A DNA stretch of 64,000 nt from assembly GCF_011397635.1 (NCBI RefSeq), contig NC_064753.1, positions 43,396,322 through 43,460,321 on the forward strand, written 5' to 3'. Of the stretch, positions 1-12,775 are shown piece after piece; within the stretch, counting starts at the first letter, position 1, and the number at the start of each line of letters is the position of its first letter. The notes below the pieces were generated by a model. It was given only the letters and a program-made list of their open reading frames with translations, was not told where the DNA came from and made no database searches. This stretch comes from Epinephelus fuscoguttatus (lineage: Eukaryota; Chordata; Actinopteri; Perciformes; Serranidae). Made by a program: the position numbers and the translations under genes.

Positions 1-2680
1 CCGGAGGTTTGAGGACGTGTTTTTCACACGAGTTTTAGTCTTGTCATCTTTCCTCCCGACAAAATTACAGTAATGGGAATATTTCCAACTGCTAAGGTTA
101 ACGTTTCCAACTAATTTGCTGCTGTAGACGTGCATACACAGCGCGACTATTACTAAAATGAGTCCGCTGATGTGACTGTTCTATTTCAAGTCCGTGGCAA
201 TGTCATAACAAAAGTAACGTTGTAACGAGTTGTTTGGTTTTAGAGTAACTGTAATATTATCACTGAAATTTCATTAGTAATTAGTTACATTGCTCATTAC
301 TGGAAAAAGTAATTTTTATTACTGTAGCGTGTTACAGCCCAACACTGGCTTTAGAAGGCTGGCGTTACAACTAACCCCGCTGTGTGGAAATTTTATCTAG
401 CCTAGCTAAGGAGTTGGTTACAGATTTCAAAATGGTGCTCTGTTTTAGGCAACAAGACCGTTGTTAAGCTGATATACGGATGGATTTGGTGACTAGACAG
501 CTCAGTGATCAAAAAAACAAGTATGACATGGAAATTTACTTAAATTGGCCAAAAACACTCTTTGTTACTGAACTCAGCCGAAACACCTCCAGTCTCTGTG
601 GAACTTTGTTGTTCACTGTTTGGTGGTATTGTGGTCAACTGGCCGGAAGCACGAAAGGATCGACCCTGTGTAACCGCATAAAAAAGTCTGTGTTACAATT
701 TACCCTGCGTTAGGGAGCCTGGTCTCACTCCGAAGTCGTCGAAATCCATCACTTGGGCAGTGACTTGCAGCATCAGAAACCAACAAAAAAAGGCGTCCTT
801 TGACGTCGGCATGATTTGAGCCGGTTGTCCAGCGGTGTCAGGGGGAAACGCAGCAGGACAAGGACGAAAGCTAAGGCGGCAAAAGTCCAAGACCAAATGT
901 CAATATGTGACGAGGTCATAGGGAGAATGTGTTGCGTAAGGTTGAGCTCTGTTTTGCAAACATTCAGAAATCTCAATCTGCAGTTTCCCCTGTGAGTAAG
1001 CAGGACAACTAAACATCATCAGTGCCCACTGTTTCTGCCACCCCTTTCATTTCTGGCTAAGTAAACAGAGCACTCAAAGTGAATGCTGCCCATTTTAGAG
1101 GTGAATTAATTTATTTGTTCATTATCTTTTTTACTCTGTCCCAGAACAGATCAGTCAATAGGAACCAGACAGAAAACCACCAAATTCGTCTCCATGCTGT
1201 AGATGTAAAATCAGCAGCTGCTCAGACAAGTAATGAGCTGCTACATCCCAGTGCAATACAACTAAACTGTCTACCATAGAGGGAATTTGCTGTCGACTAA
1301 TCCTCAGCAGTATAAAACATGCAAAAAAACATCACCCACAAGACCAACAAGTGTTATTGATATGCAAACTACATCTCTGGAAAATTCTGCATAAAAATGC
1401 CCCTCAGTGGTGTCGCAGAGGAACAGTGATGCTATAAACCAAAAGGAAGCACCATATGTTGCTTCACTTCACTGATGCTTCACTTTAAAAAGCACAATTT
1501 CTGATCCTGAGAGCCCACCCCCACCCACCCCTCCTCCTCCTCCTCCTCCTCCTCCTCCAGCACCACCACCACCACTACCAAATGTCAGAACAGAGAAATA
1601 AGATCTGTTAATAGAGTTTAGCAGTTAATCATGATTTCTAATCTGTTTCTTTACATAATTAATCTTAATGTAAACACAGACGTAAGAGTGGTTTATATTT
1701 TCAGTCGTCAGACTCAAAATGCAGATTATTAATCACCAATACAAACGGATAAATGACTCAAGTACACATTAAATTATGTGGAAAATTATTTCTGTTTGAA
1801 AACAGAAGTCAAAGAAGTGTTGTTTTATGAGTGACTGCAACATTTTCGTGTCACAACTGAATACTCTGAGGTTCCATTCAGGTGTACACACAAGAACTTT
1901 GGGCTCCGTACAACAGTTCAATCAGGAGACACAGAAGAATGAAGTAAAGATAATATTTAATACAGAATATGAGTGTAAAGATTAACAGATGATTTGTGCT
2001 GATTAAGATTTTACAGAAGTCTTTGGTGCTTGGACACCAGAGGGGGGATAGTTTGTGATCAAGGGATATCTGAGCGGCAGCAGGATAAATCCCCCTGTGG
2101 AGTCCCGGCATTGGTGGTGATGGTGGCTGATGACTCTGAGGCGTATGAGGCTGATGAATCCGATAAGGCTAGGTGGTGTTGGGGAGGTGGAGGGCGTGCA
2201 CGACAGCAGCAAGGCAGAACTACAGCAGAGAAAGAACTATATTTCAAATGAGGAGCAGAAAGATGATCGACTGACAGAGAAGGTGTGTCGCTGTGCTGTT
2301 GGTTGATTGGGAATCAGCTGATGACTCCATTTACCTACCCAGACAATAGAGTGAATGGCAGGGACTGAGCATGAAAAGTGTTGTCTTCCTGACTGAACTT
2401 TCGCTAGCGCTTCATTAGGTGGCTCATATTCAATGTTACCATGTTTTTCTCTCATCCACATTCCAACAACAAACAAATGTCATTTCTAATAGACAGAGTT
2501 GTGTGACAGACATCTATCCACACAACACACTCGCCAGAAAACATCCTGGCATTTTATGTCTGCAAACCACTGATACTTTACATTTAGACCTTATTTTGTA
2601 GTCGATACGCTTCAACTTTACATTTCAACAATGCTGTGTTAGGTTTAAGCACAAAAACCACTTGATTATGGTTTGGAAAA
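1..2680. other. No gene recognised; unique sequence with a repeat fragment and a CTC/CAC microsatellite
   Basis: I see no convincing exon here. Short ORFs on both strands lack recognisable domains. About 715-895 resembles a diverged copy at about 36060-36235 (shared blocks around AAAAAGGC and AGCGTCAGGG), so it is a dispersed repeat. A CTC then CAC microsatellite lies at 1531-1577. Confidence 0.5.
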
Positions 2681-2789
2681 CATTATATTTTGGTTTTAAG
2701 TACCCAAATTTGGGGGGCACACACCCCTGGAATGCAGTGATGTCTCTGTAAAAAAAAAGACTTGCTTTCTGTGCCACTCTCTCTGCAGG

Positions 2790-3730
2790 AAAAGCAATAA
2801 TGTCTCGGCAGAAAACAACCGCTGTGTGTGCCTAAAAAGCCGCTGGAAACACTGCAGTGTTCTGCAGCTTGGCAGACTTCTCGCCCGGGTGTCACACCAT
2901 CCACCATCCCCTTCACCTCCTGATGACAAAGTCATATACTACATCGATTTAGAAAGGCTGATATGATACATATGAAACCTGGAAATGTCACATATTTGTG
3001 GTTTGCAGAAGCGTACAATGCCAACATTTCCTCCTGGCGCCTGGACTGATCCTCAGGTCAAACACATAGATTCACATTGATCCTGTTTGTTCCACTTTGT
3101 CTCTGTTGTATCATATTTGAGGAAGTTGCAGAGGTTTGCAGGTTTCAGCCAAACCCTGTTTAAAAACAAGAGAGGGGGAATAAAAGTATAAAACATTCAT
3201 AAATCTGTACTTGAGGATAACAGCAAGCCTTTAAGTGACACTTGAGCAGCCCTCTGCCATCATCAGGTTCCTGGTAAAAGCCTCAACAGCAGAAGCAACA
3301 ATGTGTTTGTGCCCTGACAAAAATGTGATGAGCATAGAGTACAATACTTTCAGAGACTTATCTTTCCAATTTGAATCATATAATTTAAAACCACAATATA
3401 CAATTAATGTATTGTATAATTAGAGGCCTGTGATGTTAAACAGCACAACACTTTACTCTCTGAGGTTTTTATCTTTATCGCTAGAGAGCAGCCTAGTCGG
3501 CAGAAGGAAATGCTTGTATAGAGCATTTCTGCAAACCACAGATATGTTACATTTGTACATTTCATATGTATCATATCAACATTTCTAAAGATGAGACACC
3601 TGCAATGCTGCAGAGCACTGCAGGCCACTGTTCGAGACCAACAAACAACAAAACTGGTTGTTTTTTAGTGAGTCATCGCTGTGTTTCCAGCTGCTTTTCA
3701 GCCACCAGATGTAGGTGTTAGCAACATGTT
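2790..3730. repeat. Diverged inverted-repeat (foldback-like) element
   Basis: The stretch 2949-3016 is recognisably the reverse complement of 3524-3590; both contain GATATGATACATATGAAA followed by a block ending in TGTGGTTTGCAGAA. The similarity weakens outward but seems to continue in the flanking GCTGGAAACAC blocks (about 2835 and 3690 on opposite strands). This fits an old non-autonomous DNA element with long inverted arms. No transposase is visible. Confidence 0.45.
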
Positions 3731-3867
3731 GCCATGTTTTCACCGAGGATAGTTCAGTCAGGAGAGACTCATTTTTATAGTACAACATGAAATGAATGAA
3801 TGAAAAATGTGAAAAGTCTTTGGTGATTAGACCCCATATGATTTAAGGAGGGTGACGGATCCATAAG

Positions 3868-4551
3868 CCCTTTTTAGACAGGAAACGTGTAGATTTGCAG
3901 GAAAGCCCAGTCAGTCTTTTTCAGCATTGGCAGTATAAAAACAAAATTGGGGAGTGCAGCAAAATGCCGCCTGCCTACTTTTGTTTATATAGAATGCACC
4001 TTTTTCGGGGCAATGGGGGTGTGAGCAAGTAACAAAACGTGTAGCTCAGCGTGTGACGTAAACAGTGACATGGGAGGGAAGCCACAGCTGGTCAGTCCTT
4101 CGGCAATTCTCTCGTAAGTCGGCCCGTTCTTCACCGTCCCCGTCATCTGACGGTTAATGGCCTCTTTGTTTGCGAGGGCAAGGAGGGCACGCAATTCCTT
4201 GTCTCCCCAGTTGCTCATCTTTACAGTGTCTGTCAGGTTTGTGTTTCCCTCTTGCTACTAGCTGCTCGCTAATTCCTGCTATCAGCTGTGTCCTGTTTAT
4301 CCACCACCAGTGGGTCGCATGTGCGGCGTCATCAACAGCTCCTCCCACAAGTCATCAACAGCTCCTCCTGTTGTGGAAGGCCGCCTCGTTTAAACTAAAA
4401 AGGTTCTGCCATTATGTCTACCCTACGAGGCGGAAAATTGGGCACCTCGGATCAACTCGCCAATCCGGCTCTGTGTGTCTAAACGCTCGCAGCTTGCCGG
4501 CAAAATGGCCCAACATTCGTGGAAAATCTGGCAGTGTAAAAGGAGCTACAG
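3868..4551. mobile_element. Harbinger-like non-autonomous element carrying a Myb/SANT fragment
   Basis: The left side reads AGCCCTTTTTAGACAGG and the right side, reverse complemented, TAGCTCCTTTTACACTGCC, which look like degenerate terminal inverted repeats. Between them the - strand encodes the start of a Myb/SANT-like domain (see 4080-4218). PIF/Harbinger elements carry such a Myb-like gene beside the transposase. No transposase is present, so this is an internally deleted copy. The boundaries are approximate. Confidence 0.5.
4080..4218 (-). pseudogene. Myb/SANT-like DNA-binding domain fragment (Harbinger accessory protein)
   Basis: Starting at the ATG at 4218, the - strand reads MSNWGDKELRALLAL, then a helix with NRQMTGTVKNGPTYERIAEG. 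This is the pattern of the Myb/SANT-like domain found in Harbinger transposon accessory proteins and host proteins derived from them (W..KE..ALL ... Y..IA..L...G). Similarity stops near residue 47 (after CGFPP), where the expected third helix with its W/C..K..NLK motif is absent. I read it as the first exon or a truncated remnant inside the element, not a working gene. An exon of a host Myb/SANT gene is possible but less likely given the inverted repeats around it. Confidence 0.5.
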
Positions 4552-5752
4552 TCAAATAAGGAACCCCAAGGGGTCTAGACGCTGGTGGTGGTAGAGGTGG
4601 TGAAGATGAGATGAGAAGAAGATTAGAAGATGGACAAGTGCTGATGATGTGGATGAGTAGAGGAATGAGCCTTTGTTGAGCTCGTCCTGGACTCTGGATA
4701 CGATGGCTGGAGGTGAACAGGGTGGAGGAGAGTGTCTGTCTAAAATGACAGCTGACAGCAGCAGAGGAGAGAGCAGATTTAAAATTTTGCAGTAGCATCC
4801 TGATTGGCTGATAGAGATTGTAGCGAAGTTTGATTGGATAACTAGAGGAGTGAACACCCATAGTCAGCTGATTAGAGGAAGCAGTGGGAGCGGGAGGGAG
4901 AGAATTGTGAATGGACGAGCACAGAGAAAGTCATCCTGATTGATCTTACGCTGCGCTTCGTTGACGAGAAGAGCAGTTGTTTTTTACCAAGACGTGGCTG
5001 CATTTCCTGCCAGAGCAGTGTCACAGAAAGCAACCGTTTTTTTACTGTGACATCGCTGCATTTCCTGCTGGGATACTGCTACCAAAAGCAGATATTTTAC
5101 AGTTTTTCTCCATTGGTTTGGCTCATTTCTTGAAAAAGAAATTACATTCTCAAAACTGTAAGATCATTTGGCAAAACAGTCTTACAGTTCAGCACAACAC
5201 CATAGCTCACTTGCAAAAGCTCATATCTCTCCCAAAACAGTTCACTCGTGTCAAAACTAAATTCTTTTCTCATATAAATAGTCAGTGCCCCCAAAATGCA
5301 TCGTCCCCTTGGGAATGTGTAAGCACTGCAAGTCAAAATGTTTAGATGTTTTGTCACTATGGCAGAGGACCATTGAAATATCCCTCATGTCCACCTCTCA
5401 GTCTTAGCCCAGTCCTTCATTGACAATGGTTACTGTGCTAGTTTTTTTTGTCTAGCTAACAGAATACAATTGTGTATAAACCTGAAAAAAAAAATAAAAA
5501 TAAAAAAAAAAATAGGATTTTACTGTAAGAGTAGCCTCCCAGGTTTGACATCACACATTGCACTCATACTGCCAAGGAAATTGTAACCATTTGTATTCAC
5601 ACACATAAAGTAACTTAAACTTAGTAAAAAGAAAATGGAAACAGCATAATATACTGTAATACAAACACATAAACAAAAAACAAGGAAAATTATATGTAGC
5701 CTACAGTGCTGTAAATAAAGCTGGAGTTTCACAACTAACACTTCTTCACTGG

Positions 5753-6046
5753 CCACTGTCCTCACCCTCCCTCTCCTGGTCACCGTCTTCACCCTCCCTC
5801 TCCTGGCCACTGTCCTCACCCTCCCTCTCCTGGCCACTGTCCTCACCCTCCCTCTCCTGGCCACTGTCCTCACCCTCCCTCTCCTGGCCACTGTCCTCAC
5901 CCTCCCTCTCCTGGCCACTGTCCTCACCCTCCCTCTCCTGGTCACCGTCCTCACCCTCCCTCTCCTGGCCACTGTCCTCACCCTCCCTCTCCTGGTCACC
6001 GTCCTCACCCTCCCTCTCCTGGCCACGGTCCTCACCCTCCTGGCCA
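5753..6046 (-). repeat. 27-bp minisatellite in the transposase C-terminus (about 11 units)
   Basis: About eleven 27-bp units; on the + strand each is a CCACTGTCCTCACC half followed by CTCCCTCTCCTGG. The unit length is a multiple of three, so the - strand encodes a nine-residue repeat, GEDSGQERE (variant GEDGDQERE). Two of the - frames stay open through it, giving a second, arginine-rich reading (RRGRVRTVA). Variants CACCGTC and CACTGTC alternate, which suggests slippage or unequal exchange. Confidence 0.9.
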
Positions 6047-6625
6047 TCCACACATTGCTGTCTGTCTGGCCACAGATTCTTGTCCACATCACAGTGTATA
6101 TTCTCCCTTGCGATGCAATGAGGGAAGAAACGGCGTGCATGTCGCAACCATCCCCTACACTGATCTCCTGTAATATCTTCACACGCAGCGTCCATTGCAT
6201 GGAGCAGGGACCTCTGATTCTGAGCCTGATGCTCATACACTCTCCACCTCCAAGCGGAGTAAAAATCCTCAGTAGGATTGAGGAAAGGAGAGTAAGGTGG
6301 TAGGAACACCATGACCATCCTTGGATGAGTACTGAACCAGGCCCTGATGAGCGGGCCATGGTGGAAATTCACATTGTCCCACACAATGACAGTTTGGTAG
6401 GTGAGGCCCTACGAGACCTCTCTCATTTTCAGGGATCAAATCAGAATAAAGGCGGTCCAAGAAGATGAGGAGCTTCTGTGTATTGTATGGGCCAAGACTG
6501 GGGATGTGAGTGGCCACACCATTCTCAGAAATGGCAGCACACATACGTAGTTATATTGCCCCCACTCTGACCTGGGACATCCACCGTGGCCCCTCCTTCC
6601 TTAGTCAAGTTCTAGTTTCACCTGA
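5753..6625 (-). pseudogene. DDE_3-type (IS630/Tc1-like) transposase pseudogene
   Basis: Read on the - strand, pieces of one transposase follow in order through several frames: ATVDVPGQSGGNIT (about 6560-6590), then MCAAISENG at 6544, then WDNVNFHHG at about 6384, and FLPPYSPFLNPTEDF further on. The Asp of WDN and the Glu of NPTE are about 35 residues apart, as expected for the second and third catalytic residues of DDE/DDD transposases of this superfamily. The N-terminal helix-turn-helix region and first catalytic Asp are not found, and at least two frameshifts separate the blocks, so it cannot encode an active enzyme. The C-terminus runs into an acidic, arginine-rich 27-bp minisatellite. It sits inside the inverted repeats at 5098 and 7047. 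Confidence 0.8.
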
Positions 6626-7047
6626 CTGTCAGTTAATCAATTTATCAAATGTTCTAAGAGATTCATATGTGGTATTCATGGTATTATGTTCTTGACTAAT
6701 TTTGACAATTAAACAGACTATTGTGCATGTGATAACTTATACAGTGAAATGATGCTGACATGTTTTGGAGAGAACAACCATTAGACTGAGAATCAACAAT
6801 CAGTTTAGATCAACAAGATCTATTCACTTGGAAATTGTGCTAACTGTAGGCTACCTGTACTTAATCATTTGCAAAGATGTACTGAGACATTGAGACATGT
6901 ACTAAGACATTTGCAATTTGATGAAATGAATGAGAAATTCAATTCTGTTGTGAACAACTGCCAAGTGGTTTGGAGGTTTGTCCATGTTATTTTGAGAATG
7001 TAATTTCTGTTTCAAGAAATGAGCCAAAGCATTGGAGATAAACTGTA

Positions 7048-7570
7048 AGTCAAAACATGATCTCTTCTCAACCATATCCAGGTGTTTTTTTTTGTGCCTT
7101 AACCACATGTTAACCACCAATAAGTTTGAACGTATTCGCTAAACAACAGCGTGCAAATAAAACGTACAATAACCAACATTTATTCTGGGTTACAGAGAGA
7201 GACGTGAACTAACCAGAGTAGTTGAGAGTCTGAAGACTGTTACACAACAAGCAGTCTAATAAATTGCTGTTCACAGGTATTAATTAGTCAGTGTATTACC
7301 ACTGAAAAAAGCAATTAAGAGTGCATTATTTTTCGCGAGTAATGAGCACTGAAAAGTACAGACAAGTATATTGAATATAATGGCCATTTGTCATTAATGT
7401 GGCCACATTAGCTCTTGTTTATATGCAGGTATGTGCAACAGTATCATGGAAAAAATGGTGCTTAACAACAGTGAGATTGTTTTACTGAACACAATAAGCA
7501 TCATGATGATTAGTGACCAAGCAGTTACAGCATGTGTAGAAGTATAGGCAGTGTTTTACCATGAAAACAA

Positions 7571-7608
<38 letters not shown>

Positions 7609-9514
7609 TTATTCTGCATTATTACCATTGTGTAGTGTCAAAGGCAGGTGTTTCTGCTGCTGGTGTTTCCCTGAGAAGTCCAAAGTGCATGTAGCCTTTA
7701 GAAACACTTTAAAAACTTTAAAATCAAGACATTGCAGCACCTGGCGAGGTAACTGTTGAGTCACTGATATTGATCAACCACCCTATTGCCACCACAGATT
7801 TATTTGGATCATTTTGCGCTATGGGACAGTAAAGGTCTTATTCATTGCACCTTTGAAACCTCCCAGATTTAATTTGGTTGTGCAGATAATTGGTTTTTCT
7901 GCAGGTACCACCGCAGGCCTGGTGCCGGCGTACACAGCAATCAGTAGCTATAGCCCATTCAGTCCACTCCATTTGATTCAAACTATCCGTTTGACTCAGA
8001 AACTCTAATTAGGACAAGAGCGGACTGTTATTCCAGAGCAGAAAACTGATGCGACGGTCCTCTAAGGAATCCTCATCATTCCCTCAGGTGTTCCTGAAAT
8101 CTCCAGCTGTAATATTCCTGTAGGGATATTTTGGTCGCCTGGGCAGTCTCCTTTTAAAATATATTACACAATCACTGTGCTTCTGTTTCATGAATCTGAA
8201 ACAAAATGTAAAATCCAATGCGGGGGCTCATGCTTGTGAAATAATCAGTACTGCTGACAGTGTAAATATCACTCACTGATTCTTTAAAGAGCTCGTCTTC
8301 ACAGTCGTCTCTCCGTATTTTGTACTCACCTAAGACATTAGACGAGCTCTTTTCTAGTCTGCAACCATGTAGGCAACCTCCCACCCACCACACACACACA
8401 TCATGCACACTCACCCCTTGCACTTCATTGAGCATCCACCTCAGTCAGCACCAGGGGGAGTTGTGAGGTCACTAATAATAAGAGGTGATAGCGAGAGGAT
8501 AGAGGGTGCCTTATTACACACAAGTTTAGATGCACTTTGAAGTGAAGCCAGAGCTGCAACACAGCTGCATCTGTTGACTAAACCCCTCCCGGATCTTATT
8601 AAAACACACACAGTGAACAAATCCAGCATGCTAAATTCATTCAGCGTTTGAATTTGAAAGACGTAGTCGAGTGACATGTCGTAGTAATGCTCTCTCTGCA
8701 AGCCGGAACATGCATTTATTTCTAATTCACCCTTTGGTTCATCACTGCAGTGACGATTTTAACCCAGCGAGATGGCAAACTCTGTGTGTTTAAATTAATC
8801 ATTGATATTGTAACAGCTAGTTTCCTTTGTCTGATTTTTTTATAAGAACATCATTTAAAACAGGCTGATGAAGTCATAAAAGTTGGAGACCTTTGACCTT
8901 TTAACCTTGACAGTGAGATGGAAAGTCATGTTTTGCTTCTGTGGACAGCAGCAAAGTTCCATTTAGTCAGCGTCATTTGTCTCTTTGACAATGAATAGCA
9001 CAATAGTGCATGACAATGTGGCAAAAATCAGTATCTTTGATTTGAACACAATTCATATATTGGAGTTACCTTTCTGACTGTCACCACTCCCTCCCTGTCT
9101 TTCATTTAGCACCACAGCTGCATGAAGGGGCGGAGCCGTCCTCCCTCTCTGTCCTCCACATTCTGTGTGTGGTCCACATCCTCCTCCTCTTCATCATCAT
9201 CCACCTGAATATTACTATTCTGACCTGTTGGACGTGAGCTATCTGAGTTATGAAATGCTCCTGTGTGCCCTGTTCCTCTGTCTTGCTGTGGCCGTGTCCC
9301 GTCGCCACATTTTCTTCACTGATTCTTGGTCAAACATCTCTGAAGGCTCTCACGGATGTGAAAAACACAGAAAATCAAACCAGTTCCAAAAATTTTAAAT
9401 GCCAGATGGCAAAAGAAGTGATTTACACAACATGATGTCGTATTTATTTTTAGACGTGCAACATTTTCAGACAAAATAAACAGACTCAATGTGCAAAGAC
9501 CTGTAGTCAGATGG
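7048..9514. other. No gene recognised; contains an AT dinucleotide tract
   Basis: An (AT)n tract lies at 7572-7605. ORFs in this stretch are short and without recognisable domains. I see no splice-bounded exon that I could assign. Confidence 0.5.
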
Positions 9515-10511
9515 TTAAAGGAGAAGTCCGGTATTTTGCACTTTGAGCCCCATTTCTGGGTTGTTTATGATGAAATAGAGTGGTTCAGACCAAAATAGTG
9601 ACGATTCCTCATTTTCAGAGAATTTGGTTTTCCCCTGCCTGGCTTAACACTGCTGTCCTAAAACCACCCTAAACGTTCGTTTTCAAAACCATGAAACTCA
9701 CCGAGTGGTCAGTGGTGTTCATCGATGTTCTGACATAAAAATCGTAGCAAACATGTTTTCACTATTCATCTCGATTGTGTTACTATTTTTTCAGCTGCCT
9801 CACACCCGTGTGTAAACTTCCACTTGATCATTCATTTGACCCTGAAGCGTTATACACTCCAGCCCACTTGATGGCGATAATGCTCCTTTACGTGGGTGTC
9901 GCCAACCGGCAGGAAACCACTGCACTGTAATGGGACACAGAGAAGAAGCAGAAGAAGAAGGCTTGTTGTGTTCAAAGGCATCGTACTGGGAAGGTTGTTT
10001 ATAAGGGAGTAATCCATTGTGCAGTTGTTTAAACTTATTACAAAAATTTTCATCCGTTCTCCTCCAGGAGCGCACACAGCACTGTCGAGCCGGCACTTTC
10101 ACTGAGCTCAAAGACTACAATGACTACAACCTTGTCGTAAACAACCCCCTTTCCATTTCCGGTGGCGGATTACTACCAACGGACAATGAGGCTTCTATAG
10201 AAAACCAATGGATTAGACAAAATGTCAAATAAATCGTCACGGAAACCACAGTTTGCTATGATTTTTATGTCAGAACATCAACGAACACCACTGACCACTC
10301 GGTGAGTTTTATTGTTTTGAAAACGAACATTTAGGGTGGATTTAGGGACAGGTTCACACATGGCCATAGGCAGCAGTGTTAAGCCAGGCAGGGGAAAGCC
10401 AAATTCTCTGAAAATGAGCGATCGTCACTATTTTGGTCTGAACCACTCTATTTCATCATAAACAACCCAGAAATGGGGCTCAAAGTGCAAAATACCGGAC
10501 TTCTCCTTTAA
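9515..10511. mobile_element. Foldback/MITE with about 235-255-bp inverted arms and TTAA flanks
   Basis: 9519-9752 and 10251-10507 are nearly identical inverted copies, both starting AGGAGAAGTCCGGTATTTTG from the outside. The right arm carries an extra block of about 20 bp. TTAA flanks both ends (9515-9518 and 10508-10511). TTAA duplications are typical of piggyBac-like elements, although the outer bases themselves extend the palindrome. The roughly 500-bp centre has no transposase, so this is non-autonomous. Confidence 0.8.
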
Positions 10512-12775
10512 GTGTCAGTCCACTTGGGAGCAGCCGCTGAGTCAAGTGCGACACCTAGTGGTAAAATTCAGTATATCAATCTGGTGTTTGATTTCATATT
10601 AAACCGGTTTAAACATTTTTACACCAGCCAAACCCTAGCCTCAAATGATGTCACTTGAGTTGGCGTCAGTTTGGGCTGAAGACTACAAATTTGAAAATGA
10701 CAAAAATCTGGAAGTGTGGCATTAGAAAGAAGTCTTTCCAGACCTCTGTATCCCGCTTCTCATCTCTGCAGCTCGAGGCTTCATTAGCAGCTACACTTGA
10801 ATCCAGCTGCATTGTGGGTAATGTAGACTCTTGCTTTTGTCAAGAAAGTAGAATACAGTAGAATAAAAAAGACAATATCTGTGGTTCTGCTGCATCGCTA
10901 ATGATCCTTTTTGCTTTTTAAACTGTCCATCATGAGTCTGACACTGTTGCAGGAGTGCAAAGCTGAATCAGTGCAGCACTTTGAAGTTTCAGTCAGTGCT
11001 GCAGTGTTTTATACATCAAACAAAATATTTCATATGTGTAAAACAGAACCTCAGAGTAACTTATTCTGAGCATATTAATACCATTTTGTAACAAGATATC
11101 ACAATATGATCAAATCACCTTGATGCACAAATTAAAGGTGATAAAATACAACGCTAAATGCATTACGTGAAAAGGATTTTGCATCTTATCATCACACAAA
11201 TATTACACTTGTTGGAGTCTAAATATTAAAATGTGTCTGTTTTTAAAGCAGAAATAATTGTGGAGCACAGAGAACAACTCTTAGACTCTAATGTAGGAAG
11301 ATGTAATAGTTACATGAATAAATAAAATGTTGGCTTTGCAGATTTTTTATATGCAAAAACTATGCCAGGATTTTTTTTTAGTGACTTGTCTATAATGCCT
11401 CATGTGGGTGGGGTTGTGTTGGAGCAATCAGTGTTTTTTAAAATCCTGGCTGCAGTTCTGAACCACCCAGTTTAACAGACCACAGCTAGTATGTTCTGAA
11501 TCATGTGGTCACAAGATATTTAACAAAGGATCACAGACATGCTAATAAAAGACATAAAGCAATGAATATGGAATGAGATTAGATATAAACAGAGAGAGCA
11601 GAGAACAGAGGACTGAAGGTGGAGAATCATCAGCAGTCGATACACATAAACACACCTACCACCTACATCCACACAGAAACATCCAGCAGCACAGTCACCA
11701 AACAAAAGTCTTGTCCTTGGCAGCGCTGTGGAGGCGTTTGTTTGGACCTGATGGAAGGAGGGTGAAAACGTGAGCGTGGGGTGATGCGGTGTGTTCAGGG
11801 CCTCGCTGGTGCTTTTTTTGCATGCGACACAATGATTTTTTTTAAAGGAGTCTGTTCCTGCCAGCGACTACAGACTGGGTACAGTAGCAGATGGAGGAGG
11901 CGAGGCTCTGCAGAAAGGGGAGCAAGGTGTGACTGAGTGGGTTTGTGGATGCTGTCAGTCCTGTTATGGCTGTGTTTACGGTGTGTTGATAAAAAACTCT
12001 GTTCCAGAGCTCAAACCAATGAACCGTGACACAAATCTGTGATGTCAGCAAGATGTACGACTCGGAGCTGTTTTATGTGTGGCTTCATATAAGGCTTGTT
12101 TGAGCTGTTACACCCAAATGAGCTTTTTTTTTTTATAGTAGTGCTTAGAGTTATGAACCAGAAAATCATCCTGGGCACTGAAACCTTCACCTCGTCCATC
12201 ACTTCAAAATTGACTCCCAGTGGACGTTAATGTGACAATACAGGGCAGGCCTTCTCCTCTTCAGCTGCGAGAAAGAGACATTAGATGTTCACTGGGATCT
12301 CTTTAGCAAGGCCATAATTATAATATATATTGGAGGGGACACATCTGCCCCAATATTCAAAAATGTCCCCCTTAATATATTATTTTAAAAATGCTATGCT
12401 ACAACAGGCAACCACACAATTATAATCATAAATAAACTCAACAAAGTGCCATTATTATTACTGCTGATTCTAGAGGTGTGTTGACACAAACTCTGATGAG
12501 AATTTTGGTGTTGCATTACTTGTGCATTTACGGCTGCTGGAGTGTCTTTGCAACCGTCACATATTCGCCCCCGACAGCTGTGCTAACGAACCAGGAGAGG
12601 CAGCTAAAGGCTGGCTTCGTTTGCAGTAAAGTACAACCAAGAGCTGAAATAAAATGATGTAAACGAGGTAAATACTGAGGCTCCACGCTCTGAATCAGGG
12701 CGAACCAAGATGGCAACACTCTTATTTTACATGTTGTCATGGCAGCACATCACCACTTCACTCCATTCATCATTT
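10512..12775. other. No gene recognised
   Basis: AT-rich sequence with only short ORFs lacking domains. I could not identify exons or clear repeats. Confidence 0.45.

Larger units (their letters stand above)
5098..7047 (-). mobile_element. Degenerate IS630/Tc1-mariner-type DNA transposon with about 60-bp terminal inverted repeats
   Basis: The left end starts TACAGTTTTTCTCCA and the right end, reverse complemented, TACAGTTTATCTCCA. The two ends match at most positions over about 55-60 bases (5098-5157 and 6988-7047) and share GGCTCATTTCTTGAAA. The TA at each edge fits a TA target duplication. A broken DDE transposase lies on the - strand inside. The element is about 1.95 kb. Confidence 0.8.

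Noticed and set aside
4170-4861. ORFs of 100-147 codons on both strands
   Set aside because: They overlap the Harbinger-like element and read against its Myb/SANT frame; no domain.
5520-6359. 279-codon - strand ORF with RTVARRGRV repeats
   Set aside because: It is the alternate frame of the minisatellite and transposase relic; the other frame carries the recognisable DDE motifs.
9165-9398. Hydrophobic ORF resembling a short secreted or membrane peptide
   Set aside because: No family match, no supporting splice sites, and a competing frame of equal length.
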